Origin: Apostichopus japonicus
Lineage: Eukaryota > Echinodermata > Holothuroidea > Aspidochirotida > Stichopodidae
Assembly (NCBI RefSeq): GCF_037975245.1
Contig: NC_092578.1
Span: forward strand, 11,018,321 to 11,082,320
DNA length: 64,000 nt
Direction: 5' to 3'
Shown: one piece after another, positions 51,591-64,000 of the stretch
How the letters are laid out: each line of letters begins with the position of its first letter
Numbering within the stretch: position 1 is the first letter of the stretch
Made by a program: the position numbers and the translations under genes
The notes under the pieces: model-generated
Databases searched by the model: none
The model's input: only the letters and a program-made list of their open reading frames with translations
What the model was told of the DNA's origin: nothing

Positions 51591-53942
51591 ATGTGCGTTA
51601 CCGATCATTCGAATGTTCTATACCGATCAATCGAATGTGCGTTACCGATCATTCGAATGTTCTATACCGATCAATGGAATGTGCGGTACCGATCAATGGA
51701 ATGTGCGGTACCGATCAATCGAATGTTCGGTACCGATAAATCGAATGTTCGGTACCTATCTATCGATTGTTCGGTACCGATCAATCGAATGTGCGATACC
51801 GAACAATCGAATGTGCGGTACCGATCAATCCAATGTTCGGTACCGATCAATCGAATGTTCGGTACCGATCAATTGAATGTTCGGTACCTATTTATCGAAT
51901 GTGCGGTACCGACCAATCGAATGTGCGGTACCGATCAATCAAATGTCCGGTACCGATCAATCGAATGTACGGTATCGATGTATCGAATGTACGGTATCGA
52001 TGTATCGAATGTGCGGTACCGATCAATCGAATGTTCGGTACCGAACAATCGAATGTTCGGTACCGATCAATCGAATGTGCGATACCGAACATTCCAATGT
52101 TCGGTGCCGATCAATCAAATGTTCGGTACCGATCAATCGAATGTGCGGTACCGACCAATCGAATGTTCGGTACCGATCAATGGAATGTGCGGTACCGATC
52201 AATCGAATGTGCGGTACCGATCAATCGATTGTACCGTATCGATGTATCGAATGTGCTATACCGATCAATCAAATGTGCGGTACCGATCAATTGAATGTTC
52301 GGTACCGATTAATCGAATGTGCGGTACCGACCAATCGAATTTTCGGTACCGATTAATAGAATGTGCGGTACCGATCAATCGAATTTACCGTATCGATGTA
52401 TCGAATGTGCGGTACCGATCAATCGAATGTGCGGTACCGATCAATCGAATGTTCGGTACCGATCAATCGAATGTTCGGTACCGATCATCGAATGTGCGGT
52501 ACCGATCAATAGTATGTGCGGTACCGATTAATCCAATGTTCGGTACCGACCAATCGAATGTGCGGTGCCGAACAATCGAATGTTCGGTACCGATCAATCG
52601 AATGTGCGATACCGAACATTCGAATGTTCGGTGCCGATCAATCAAATGTTCGGTACCGATCAATCGAATGTGCGGTACCGACCAATCGATTGTACCGTAT
52701 CGATGTATCGAATGTGCGATACCGATTAATCGAATGTGCGGTACCGATCAATCGAATGTGCGGTACCGATCAATCGAATGTGCGTTACCGATCATTCGAA
52801 TGTTCTATACCGATCAATCGAATGTGCGTTACCGATCATTCGAATGTTCTATACCGATCAATGGAATGTGCGGTACCGATCAATGGAATGTGCGGTACCG
52901 ATCAATCGAATGTTCGGTACCGATAAATCGAATGTTCGGTACCTATCTATCGATTGTTCGGTACCGATCAATCGAATGTGCGTTACCGATCATTCGAATG
53001 TTCTATACCGATCAATCGAATGTGCGTTACCGATCATTCGAATGTTCTATACCGATCAATGGAATGTGCGGTACCGATCAATGGAATGTGCGGTACCGAT
53101 CAATCGAATGTTCGGTACCGATGTATCGAATGTACGGTATCGATGTATCGAATGTGCGGTACCGATCAATCGAATGTTCGGTACCGATCAATCGAATGTT
53201 CGTTACCGATCAATCGAATGTGCGGTACCGATCAATAGAATGTGCGGTACCGATTAATCGAATGTTCGGTACCGAACAATCGAATGTGCGGTACCGATCA
53301 ATCGAATGTTCGGTACCGAACAATCGAATGTTCGGTACCGATCAATCGAATGTGCGATACCGAACATTCCAATGTTCGGTGCCGATCAATCAAATGTTCG
53401 GTACCGATCAATCGAATGTGCGGTACCGACCAATCGAATGTTCGGTACCGATCAATGGAATGTGCGGTACCGATCAATCGAATGTGCGGTACCGATCAAT
53501 CGATTGTACCGTATTGATGTATCGAATGTGCTATACCGATCAATCAAATGTGCGGTACCGACCAATCGAATTTTCGGTACCGATTAATAGAATGTGCGGT
53601 ACCAATCAATCGAATGTGCGGTACCGATCAATCGAATGTGCGGTACCGATCAATCGAATGTGCGTTACCGATCATTCGAATGTTCTATACCGATCAATGG
53701 AATGTGCGGTACCGATCAATCGAATGTTCGGTACCGATCAATGGAATGTGCGGTACCGATCAATCGAATGTTCGGTACCGATAAATCGAATGTTCGGTAC
53801 CTATCTATCGAATGTTCGGTACCGATCAATCGAATGTGCGATACCGAACAATCCAATGTTCGGTGCCGATCAATCCAATGTTCGGTACCGATCAATCGAA
53901 TGTTCGGTACCGATCAATGGAATGTTCGGTACCGATAAATAG
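51591..53942 (+). other. Longest open frame in the satellite (783 codons), judged not a gene
   Basis: This is the longest uninterrupted frame in the array. It consists entirely of the 22-residue repeat produced by three successive monomers (sub-words GTDQSNVRYRSIEC and SVPINRM), with no other sequence. It has no unique domain, splice signal or signal peptide, and adjacent frames are open too. It is entered here so that a reader who meets it in an automatic annotation can recognise it as a repeat by-product. Confidence 0.9.
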
Positions 53943-55931
53943 AATGTTCGGTACCTATCTATCGAATGTTCGGTACCGATCAATCGAATGTGCGATATCG
54001 AACAATCGAATGTTCGGTGCCGATCAATCCAATGTTCGGTACCGATCAATCGAATGTTCGGTACCTATCTATCGAATGTTCGGTACCGATCAATCGAATG
54101 TTCGATACCGATCAATCGAATGTTCGGTACCTATCTATCGAATGTGCGGTACCGACCAATCGAATGTGCGGTACCGATCAATCAAATGTCCGGTACCGAT
54201 CAATCGAATGTACGGTATCGATGTATCGAATGTACGGTATCGATGTATCGAATGTGCGGTACCGATCAATCGAATGTGCGGTACCGATCAATCGAATGTT
54301 CGTTACCGATCAATCGAATGTGCGGTACCGATCAATAGAATGTGCGGTACCGATCAATCGAATGTGCGTTACCGATCATTCGAATGTTCTATACCGATCA
54401 ATTCGAATGTGCGGTACCGATCAATCGAATGTTCGGTACCGATCAATGGAATGTGCGGTACCGATCAATCGAATGTTCGGTACCGATAAATCGAATGTTC
54501 GGTACCTATCTATCGAATGTTCGGTACCGATCAATCGAATGTGCGATACCGAACAATCGAATGTTCGGTGCCGATCAATCCAATGTTCGGTACCGATCAA
54601 TCGAATGTTCGGTACCGATCAATTGAATGTTCGGTACCTATCTATCGAATGTGCGGTACCGACCAATCGAATGTGCGGTACCGATCAATCAAATGTCCGG
54701 TACCGATCAATCGAATGTACGGTATCGATGTATCGAATGTACGGTATCCATGTATCGAATGTGCGGTACCGATCAATCGAATGTGCGGTACCGATCAATT
54801 GAATGTGCGTTACCGATCAATCGAATGTGCGGTACCGATCAATCGAATGCGCGGTACCGATCAATCGAATGGGCGGTACCGATCAATCGAATGTGCGTTA
54901 CCGATCAATCGAATGTGCGTTACCGATCAATCGAATGTTCGTTACCGATCAATCGAATGTGCGGTACCGATCAATCGAATGTGCGGTACCGCTCAATCGA
55001 ATGGGCGGTACTGATCAATCGAATGTGCGTTACCGATCATTCGAATGTTCTATACCGATCAATGAAATGTGCGGTACCGATCAATCGAATGTGCGGTACC
55101 GATCAATCGAATGTTCGGTACCGATCAATCGAATGTGCAGTACCGATCAATCGAATGTGCGGTAACGATGAATCGAATGTTCGATACCGAACAATCGAAT
55201 GTTCGCTACCGATCAATCGAATGAGCGGTACCGATCAATCGAATGTGCGGTACCGATCAATCGAATGTTCGGTACCGAACAATCGAATGTTCGCTACCGA
55301 TCAATCGAATGAGCGGTACCGATCATTAGAATGATCAGTACCGATCAATCGAATGTGCGGTACCGATCAATCGAATGTGCGGTACCGATCAATCGAATGT
55401 TCGGTACCGATCAATCGAATGTGCGTTACCGGTCAATCGAATGTGCGTTACCGATCAATCGAGTGTTCGTTACCGATCAATCGAATGTGCGGTACCGATC
55501 AATCGAATGTGCGGTACCGATCAATCGAATGTTCGGTACCGATCAATCGAATGTTCGTTACCGATCAATCGAATGTGCGTTACCGATCAATCGAATGTTC
55601 GGTACCGATCAATCGAATGAGCGGATTCGATCAATCGAATGTGCGTTACCGATCAATCGAATGTGCGTTACCGATCAATCGAATGTGCGGTACTGATCAA
55701 TCGAATGTTCGGTACCGATTAATCGAATGTTCGGTACCGACCAATCGAATGTTCGGTACCGATTAATCGAATGTGCGGTACCGACCAATCGAATTTTCGG
55801 TACCGATTAATCGAATGTGCGGTACCAATCAATCGAATGTGCGGTACCGATCAATCAAATGTGCGGTACCGATCAATCGAATGTGCGTTACCGATTATTC
55901 GAATGTTCTATACCGATCAATGGAATGTGCG
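53119..55931 (+). repeat. Satellite block duplicated at 4731 bp, left copy
   Basis: About 2.8 kb matches 57850-60662 with the same order of variants. The offset 4731 is 215 monomers plus one base. Both copies contain the same rare 23-bp monomer (CAATTCGAATG, near 54401 and 59132), which is strong evidence of common descent rather than independent similarity. Confidence 0.8.
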
Positions 55932-57849
55932 ATACCGAACAATCCAATGTTCGGTGCCGATCAATCCAATGTTCGGTACCGATCAATCGAATGTTCGGTA
56001 CCGATCAATGGAATGTTCGGTACCGATAAATAGAATGTTCGGTACCTATCTATCGAATGTTCGGTACCGATCAATCGAATGTGCGGTACCGACCAATCGA
56101 ATGTTCGGTACCGATCAATGGAATGTGCGGTACCGATCAATCGAATGTTCGGTACCGATAAATGGAGTGTTCGGTACCTATCTATCGAATGTTCGGTACC
56201 GATCAATCGAATGTGCGATACCGAACAATCGAATGTTCGGTGCCGATCAATCCAATGTTCGGTACCGATCAATCGAATGTTCGGTACCGATCAATTGAAT
56301 GTTCGGTACCTATCTATCGAATGTGCGGTACCGACCAATCGAATGTCCGGTACCGATCAATCAAATGTCCGGTACCGATCAATCGAATGTACGGTATCGA
56401 TGTATCGAATGTTCGGTACCGAACAATCGAATGTTCGGTACCGATCAATCGAATGTGCGATACCGAACATTCGAATGTTCGGTGCCGATCAATCCAATGT
56501 TCGGTACCGATCAATCCAATGTTCGGTACCGATCAATCGAATGTGCGGTACCGACCAATCGAATGTGTGGTACCGATCAATCGAATGTGCGGTACCGATC
56601 AATCGAATGTACCGTATCGATGTATCGAATGTGCGATATCGATCAATCGAATGTGCGGTACTGATCAATCGAATGTTCGGTACCGATCAATCGAATGTGA
56701 GGTACCGATCAATCGAATGTGCGGTACCGATCAATAGAATGTGCGGTACCGATTAATCGAATGTTCGGTACCGACCAATCGAATGTTCGGTACCGATTAA
56801 TCGAATGTGCGGTACCGACCAATCGAAAGTGCGATACCTATCAATCGAATGTGCGGTACCGACCAATCGAATGTTCGCTACCGATCAATCGAATGTGCGG
56901 TACCGATCAATCGAATGTGCGGTACCGATCAATCGAATGTACTGTACCGAACAATCGAATGTTCGTTACCGATCATTCGAATGTTCGTTACCGATCAATG
57001 GAATGTGCGGTACCGATCAATCGAATGTTCGGTACCGATCAATCTAATGTTCGGTACCGATTAATCGAATGTGCGATACCGATCAATCGAATGTGCGGTA
57101 CCGATCAATCGAATGTTCGGTACCGATCAATGGAATGTGCGGTACCGATCTATCGAATGTTCGGTACCTATCAATCGAATGTTCGGTACCGATCATACGA
57201 ATGTGCGATATCGACCAATCGAATGTTCGGTGCCGATCAATCCAATGTTCGGTACCGATCAATCGAATGTTCGGTACCGATCAATTGAATGTTCGGTACC
57301 TATCTATCAAATGTGCGGTACCGACCAATCGAATGTGCGGTACCGATCAATCAATTGTCCGGTACCGATCAATCAAATGTACGGTATCGATGTATCGAAT
57401 GTACGGTATCGATGTATCGAATGTGCGGTACTGATCAATCGAATGTTCGGTACCGATCAATCGAATGTGCGTTACCGATCATTCGAATGTTCTATACCGA
57501 TCAATCGAATGTGCGTTACCGATCATTCGAATGTTCTATACCGATCAATGGAATGTGCGGTACCGATCAATGGAATGTGCGGTACCGATCAATCGAATGT
57601 TCGGTACCGATAAATCGAATGTTCGGTACCTATCTATCGATTGTTCGGTACCGATCAATCGAATGTGCTAAACCGAACAATCGAATGTTCGGTGCCGATC
57701 AATCCAATGTTCGGTACCGATCAATCGAATGTTCGGTACCGATCAATTGAATGTTCGGTACCTATTTATCGAATGTGCGGTACCGACCAATCGAATGTGC
57801 GGTACCGATCAATCAAATGTCCGGTACCGATCAATCGAATGTACGGTAT

Positions 57850-60662
57850 CGATGTATCGAATGTACGGTATCGATGTATCGAATGTGCGGTACCGATCAA
57901 TCGAATGTTCGGTACCGATCAATCGAATGTTCGTTACCGATCAATCGAATGTGCGGTACCGATCAATAGAATGTGCGGTACCGATTAATTGAATGTTCGG
58001 TACCGACCAATCGAATGTGCGGTACCGATCAATCGAATGTTCGGTACCGAACAATCGAATGTTCGGTACCGATCAATCGAATGTGCGATACCGAACATTC
58101 CAATGTTCGGTGCCGATCAATCAAATGTTCGGTACCGATCAATCGAATGTGCGGTACCGACCAATCGAATGTTCGGTACCGATCAATGGAATGTGCGGTA
58201 CCGATCAATCGAATGTGCGGTACCGATCAATCGATTGTACCGTATCGATGTATCGAATGTGCTATACCGATCAATCAAATGTGCGGTACCGACCAATCGA
58301 ATTTTCGGTACCGATTAATAGAATGTGCGGTACCAATCAATCGAATGTGCGGTACCGATCAATCGAATGTGCGGTACCGATCAATCGAATGTGCGTTACC
58401 GATCATTCGAATGTTCTATACCGATCAATGGAATGTGCGGTACCGATCAATCGAATGTTCGGTACCGATCAATGGAATGTGCGGTACCGATCAATCGAAT
58501 GTTCGGTACCGATAAATCGAATGTTCGGTACCTATCTATCGAATGTTCGGTACCGATCAATCGAATGTGCGATACCGAACAATCCAATGTTCGGTGCCGA
58601 TCAATCCAATGTTCGGTACCGATCAATGGAATGTTCGGTACCGATCAATGGAATGTTCGGTACCGATAAATAGAATGTTCGGTACCTATCTATCGAATGT
58701 TCGGTACCGATCAATCGAATGTCCGATATCGAACAATCTAATGTTCGGTGCCGATCAATCCAATGTTCGGTACCGATCAATCGAATGTTCGGTACCTATC
58801 TATCGAATGTTCGGTACCGATCAATCGAATGTTCGATACCGATCAATCGAATGTTCGGTACCTATCTATCGAATGTGCGGTACCGACCAATCGAATGTGC
58901 GGTACCGATCAATCAAATGTCCGGTACCGATCAATCGAATGTACGGTATCGATGTATCGAATGTACGGTATCGATGTATCGAATGTGCGGTACCGATCAA
59001 TCGAATGTTCGGTACCGATCAATCGAATGTTCGTTACCGATCAATCGAATGTGCGGTACCGATCAATAGAATGTGCGGTACCGATCAATCGAATGTGCGT
59101 TACCGATCATTCGAATGTTCTATACCGATCAATTCGAATGTGCGGTACCGATCAATCGAATGTTCGGTACCGATCAATGGAATGTGCGGTACCGATCAAT
59201 CGAATGTTCGGTACCGATAAATCGAATGTTCAGTACCTATCTATCGAATGTTCGGTACCGATCAATCGAATGTGCGATACCGAACAATCGAATGTTCGGT
59301 GCCGATCAATCGAATGTTCGGTACCGATCAATCGAATGTTCGGTACCGATCAATTGAATGTTCGGTACCTATCTATCGAATGTGCGGTACCGACCAATCG
59401 AATGTGCGGTACCGATCAATCAAATGTTCGGTACCGATCAATCGAATGTACGGTATCGATGTATCGAATGTACGGTATCCATGTATCGAATGTGCGGTAC
59501 CGATCAATCGAATGTGCGGTACCGATCAATTGAATGTGCGTTACCGATCAATCGAATGTGCGGTACCGATCAATCGAATGCGCGGTACCGATCAATCGAA
59601 TGGGCGGTACCGATCAATCGAATGTGCGTTACCGATCAATCGAATGTGCGTTACCGATCAATCGAATGTTCGTTACCGATCAATCGAATGTGCGGTACCG
59701 ATCAATCGAATGTGCGGTACCGATCAATCGAATGGGCGGTACTGATCAATCGAATGTGCGTTACCGATCATTCGAATGTTCTATACCGATCAATGAAATG
59801 TGCGGTACCGATCAATCGAATGTTCGGTACCGATCAATCGAATGTTCGGTACCGATCAATCGAATGTGCAGTACCGATCAATCGAATGTGCGGTACCGAT
59901 GAATCGAATGTTCGATACCGAACAATCGAATGTTCGCTACCGATCAATCGAATGAGCGGTACCGATCAATCGAATGTGCGGTACCGATCAATCGAATGTT
60001 CGGTACCGAACAATCGAATGTTCGCTACCGATCAATCGAATGAGCGGTACCGATCATTAGAATGATCGGTACCGATCAATCGAATGTGCGGTACCGATCA
60101 ATCGAATGTGCGTTACCGATCAATCGAATGTTCGGTACCGATCAATCGAATGTGCGTTACCGGTCAATCGAATGTGCGTTACCGATCAATCGAGTGTTCG
60201 TTACCGATCAATCGAATGTGCGGTACCGATCAATCGAATGTGCGGTACCGATCAATCGAATGTTCGGTACCGATCAATCGAATGTTCGTTACCGATCAAT
60301 CGAATGTGCGTTACCGATCAATCGAATGTTCGGTACCGATCAATCGAATGTGCGGATCCGATCAATCGAATGTGCGTTACCGATCAATCGAATGTGCGTT
60401 ACCGATCAATCGAATGTGCGGTACTGATCAATCGAATGTTCGGTACCGATTAATCGAATGTTCGGTACCGACCAATCGAATGTTCGGTACCGATTAATCG
60501 AATGTGCGGTACCGACCAATCGAATTTTCGGTACCGATTAATCGAATGTGCGGTACCAATCAATCGAATGTGCGGTACCGATCAATCAAATGTGCGGTAC
60601 CGATCAATCGAATGTGCGTTACCGATTATTCGAATGTTCTATACCGATCAATGGAATGTGCG
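57850..60662 (+). repeat. Satellite block duplicated at 4731 bp, right copy
   Basis: This is the partner of 53119-55931. Its part from about 59375 to 59952 is present a third time at 63423-64000 (offset 4048, 184 monomers), where the window ends. The block therefore continues past the right edge. Confidence 0.8.
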
Positions 60663-63600
60663 GTACCGATCAATCGAATGTTCGGTACCGATCAATCGAA
60701 TGTTCGGTACCGAATAATCGAATGTGCGATACCGATCAATCGAATGTGCGGTACCGACCAATCGAATGTTCGGTACCGATCAATGGAATGTGCGGTACCG
60801 ATCAATCGAATGTTCGGTACCGATAAATGGAGTGTTCGGTACCTATCTATCGAATGTTCGGTACCGATCAATCGAATGTGCGATACCGAACAATCGAATG
60901 TTCGGTGCCGATCAATCCAATGTTCGGTACTGATCAATCGAATGTGCGTTACCGATCATTCGAATGTTCTATACCGATCAATGGAATGTGCGGTACCGAT
61001 CAATCGAATGTTCGGTACCGATCAATTGAATGTTCGGTACCTATCTATCGAATGTGCGGTACCGATCAATCGATTGTACCGTATCGATGTATCGAATGTG
61101 CTATACCGATCAATCAAATGTGCGGTACCGATCAATCGAATGTTCGGTACCGATTAATCGAATGTGCGGTACCGACCAATCGAATTTTCGGTACCGATTA
61201 ATAGAATGTGCGGTACCAATCAATCGAATGTGCGGTACCGATCAATCGAATGTGCGGTACCGATCAATCGAATGTGCGTTACCGATCATTCGAATGTTCT
61301 ATACCGATCAATGGAATGTGCGGTACCGATCAATCGAATGTTCGGTACCGATCAATGGAATGTGCGGTACCGATCAATCGAATGTTCGGTACCGATAAAT
61401 CGAATGTTCGGTACCTATCTATCGAATGTTCGGTACCGATCAATCGAATTTGCGATACCGAACAATCCAATGTGCGGTACCGACCAATCGAATGTGCGGT
61501 ACCGATCAATCAAATGTCCGGTACCGATCAATCGAATGTACGGTATCGATGTATCGAATGTACGGTATCGATGTATCGAATGTGCGGTACCGATCAATCG
61601 AATGTTCGGTACCGATCAATCGAATGTTCGTTACCGATCAATCGAATGTGCGGTACCGATCAATAGAATGTGCGGTACCGAACAATCGAATGTTCGGTAC
61701 CGAACAATCGAATGTGCGATACCGAACATTCCAATGGTCGGTGCCGATCAATCAAATGTTCGGTACCGATCAATCGAATGTGCGGTACCGACCAATCGAA
61801 TGTTCGGTACCGATCAATGGAATGTGCGGTACCGATCAATCGAATGTGCGGTACCGATCAATCGATTGTACCGTATCGATGTATCGAATGTGCGATACCG
61901 ATTAATAGAATGTGCGGTACCGATCAATCGAATGTGCGGTACCGATCAATCGAATGTGCGTTACCGATCATTCGAATGTTCTATACCGATCAATGGAATG
62001 TGCGGTACCGATCAATCGAATGTTCGTTACCGATCAATCGAATGTGCGGTACCGATCAATAGAATGTGCGGTACCGATTAATCGAATGTTCGGTACCGAC
62101 CAATCGAATGTGCGGTACCGATCAATCGAATGTTCGGTACCGAACAATCGAATGTTCGGTACCGATCAATCGAATGTGCGGTACCAATCAATCGAATGTG
62201 CGGTACCGATCAATCGAATGTGCGGTACCGATCAATCGAATGTGCGTTACCGATCATTCGAATGTTCTATACCGATCAATGGAATGTTCGATACCGATCA
62301 ATCGAATGTTCGGAACCGATCAATGGAATGTTCGGTACCTATCTATCGAATATGCGGTACCGACGAATCGAATGTTCGGTACCGATCAATCGAATGTCCG
62401 GTACCGATCAATCGAATGTACGGTATCGATGTATCGAATGTGCGATACCGATCAATCGAATGTGCGGTACTGATCAATCGAATGTTCGGTACCGATCAAT
62501 CGAATGTGCGGTACCGATCAATAGAATGTGCGGTACCGATTAATCGAATGTTCGGTACCGACCAATCGAATGTGCGGTACCGATCAATCGAATGTTCGGT
62601 ACCGAACAATCGAATGTGCGATACCGAACATTCGAATGGTCGGTGCCGATCAATCAAATGTTCGGTACCGATCAATCGAATGTGCGGTACCGACCAATCG
62701 AATGTTCGGTACCGATCAATGGAATGTGCGGTACCGATCAATCGAATGTGCGTTACCGATCAATCGATTGTACCGTATCGATGTATCGAATGTGCGATAC
62801 CGATTAATAGAATGTGCGGTACCGATCAATCAAATGTGCGGTACCGATCAATCGAATGTGCGTTACCGATCATTCGAATGTTCTATACCGATCAATGGAA
62901 TGTGCGGTACCGATCAATCGAATGTTCGGTACCGATCAATGGAATGTGCGGTACCGATAAATCGAATGTTCGGTACCTATCTATCGAATGTTCGGTACCG
63001 ATCAATCGAATGTGCGATACCGAACAATCGAATGTTCGGTGCCGATCAATCCAATGTTCGGTACCGATCAATCGAATGTTCGGTACCGATCAATTGAATG
63101 TTCGGTACCTATCTATCGAATGTGCGGTACCGACCAATCGAATGTGCGGTACCGATCAATCAAATGTCCGGTACCGATCAATCGAATGTACGGTATCGAT
63201 GTATCGAATGTACGGTATCCATGTATCGAATGTGCGGTACCGATCAATCGAATATGCGGTACCGATCAATCGAATGTTCGTTACCGATCAATCGAATGTG
63301 CGGTACCGATCAATAGAATGTTCGGTACCGATCAATCGAATGTTCGGTACCTATCTATCGAATGTTCGGTACCGATCAATCGAATGTTCGATACCGATCA
63401 ATTGAATGTTCGGTACCTATCTATCGAATGTGCGGTACCGACCAATCGAATGTGCGGTACCGATCAATCAAATGTTCGGTACCGATCAATCGAATGTACA
63501 GTATCGATGTATCGAATGTACGGTATCCATGTATCGAATGTGCGGTACCGATCAATCGAATGTGCGGTACCGATCAATTGAATGTTCGTTACCGATCAAT

Positions 63601-64000
63601 CGAATGTGCGGTACCGATCAATCGAATGCGCGGTACCGATCAATCGAATGGGCGGTACCGATCAATCGAATGTGCGTTACCGATCAATCGAATGTGCGTT
63701 ACCGATCAATCGAATGTTCGTTACCGATCAATCGAATGTGCGGTACCGATCAATCGAATGTGCGGTACCGATCAATCGAATGGGCGGTACTGATCAATCG
63801 AATGTGCGTTACCGATCATTCGAATGTTCTATACCGATCAATGAAATGTGCGGTACCGATCAATCGAATGTTCGGTACCGATCAATCGAATGTTCGGTAC
63901 CGATCAATCGAATGTGCAGTACCGATCAATCGAATGTGCGGTAACGATGAATCGAATGTTCGATACCGAACAATCGAATGTTCGCTACCGATCAATCGAA

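Larger units (their letters stand above)
4325..64000 (+). repeat. 22-bp satellite DNA array, about 2,700 copies, open at the right edge
   Basis: From the first GGTACC at 4325 to the last base, the sequence is head-to-tail copies of one 22-bp monomer, all in one orientation. The monomer has two 11-base halves, GGTACCGATCA then ATCGAATGTTC, with T or G at the next-to-last base. Recurrent variants include ACCTATCTATCG, ATCGATGTATCG, CCGATTAATCG, CCGACCAATCG, CCGAACAATCG, CCGAACATTCG, GTGCCGATCAATCC, GATAAATCG, and the TTACCGATCATTCG plus TTCTATACC pair. Almost all monomers are 22 bp, with rare 21- and 23-bp versions. No unrelated sequence interrupts the array. Open reading frames throughout it, on both strands, come from the repeat: 3 x 22 bp is 22 codons with no stop in the consensus. 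I regard none as genes. Function (centromeric, heterochromatic or other) cannot be told from the sequence. Confidence 0.98.

Noticed and set aside
4325-64000. Hundreds of long open frames encoding a 22-residue repeat protein
   Set aside because: All come from the 22-bp repeat, which lacks stops in its consensus. Three forward frames and some reverse frames are open at once, and no unique domain, start context or splice signal supports any of them.
4325-64000. CRISPR-like array of short repeats
   Set aside because: Repeats are directly abutting with no unique spacers, there are no cas genes, and the flank is eukaryotic.
4325-64000. CENP-B box in the satellite, suggesting a centromere
   Set aside because: TTCG is present in each T-type monomer, but the required downstream CGGG at the right spacing is not, so there is no match to the known box. 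Centromere identity cannot be claimed.

Overview
This window is eukaryotic, non-coding-dominated DNA: about 4.3 kb of ordinary flanking sequence followed by about 59.7 kb of one satellite array that runs off the right edge. The flank is AT-rich, has spliced-gene architecture (GT/AG introns, pyrimidine tracts, an AATAAA signal), a small hAT-type element with an 8-bp target duplication, and TAGGCCTA-rich low-complexity DNA. I associate that last texture with marine invertebrate and basal deuterostome genomes, but this is only an impression and the species cannot be named from the sequence.

Layout. 1-1140: low-complexity and non-coding DNA with a 296-bp hAT-like MITE (416-711). About 1141-3423: the 3' part of a plus-strand spliced gene whose last three exons (1761-1858, 2321-2461, 3292-3423) read as one DUF4806-type domain. 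Two further upstream exons are weaker. A 271-bp fold-back element sits in the last intron, and a poly(A) signal lies 68 bases after the stop codon. About 3600-4193: an array of 11-bp units, decayed on the left and clean on the right, arranged in a 55-bp (5 x 11) higher-order pattern. 4194-4324: a GC-rich junction with a short inverted repeat. 4325-64000: roughly 2,700 head-to-tail copies of a 22-bp monomer (halves GGTACCGATCA and ATCGAATGTTC, the next-to-last base being T or G).

The satellite is the main content. The monomer is an imperfect palindrome with two dyad axes 11 bp apart, so the two strands are 18/22 identical after rotation. A recurrent variant is a perfect 22-bp palindrome. Marked monomer variants recur in fixed order, giving irregular higher-order repeats: blocks duplicated at offsets of 308, 462, 1297, 1474, 1694, 1979, 2310, 2397, 2749, 3343, 3364 and 4731 bp. 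Each offset is an integer multiple of 22, apart from small shifts; those I traced come from rare 21- or 23-bp monomers. The largest apparently perfect duplication is 3364 bp (27332-34083).

The many open frames in the array (up to 783 codons) are a by-product of a stop-poor 22-bp repeat: three monomers make exactly 22 codons, and all forward and several reverse frames are open. I annotate no gene inside the array. No tRNA, rRNA, CRISPR array or prokaryotic gene was seen.
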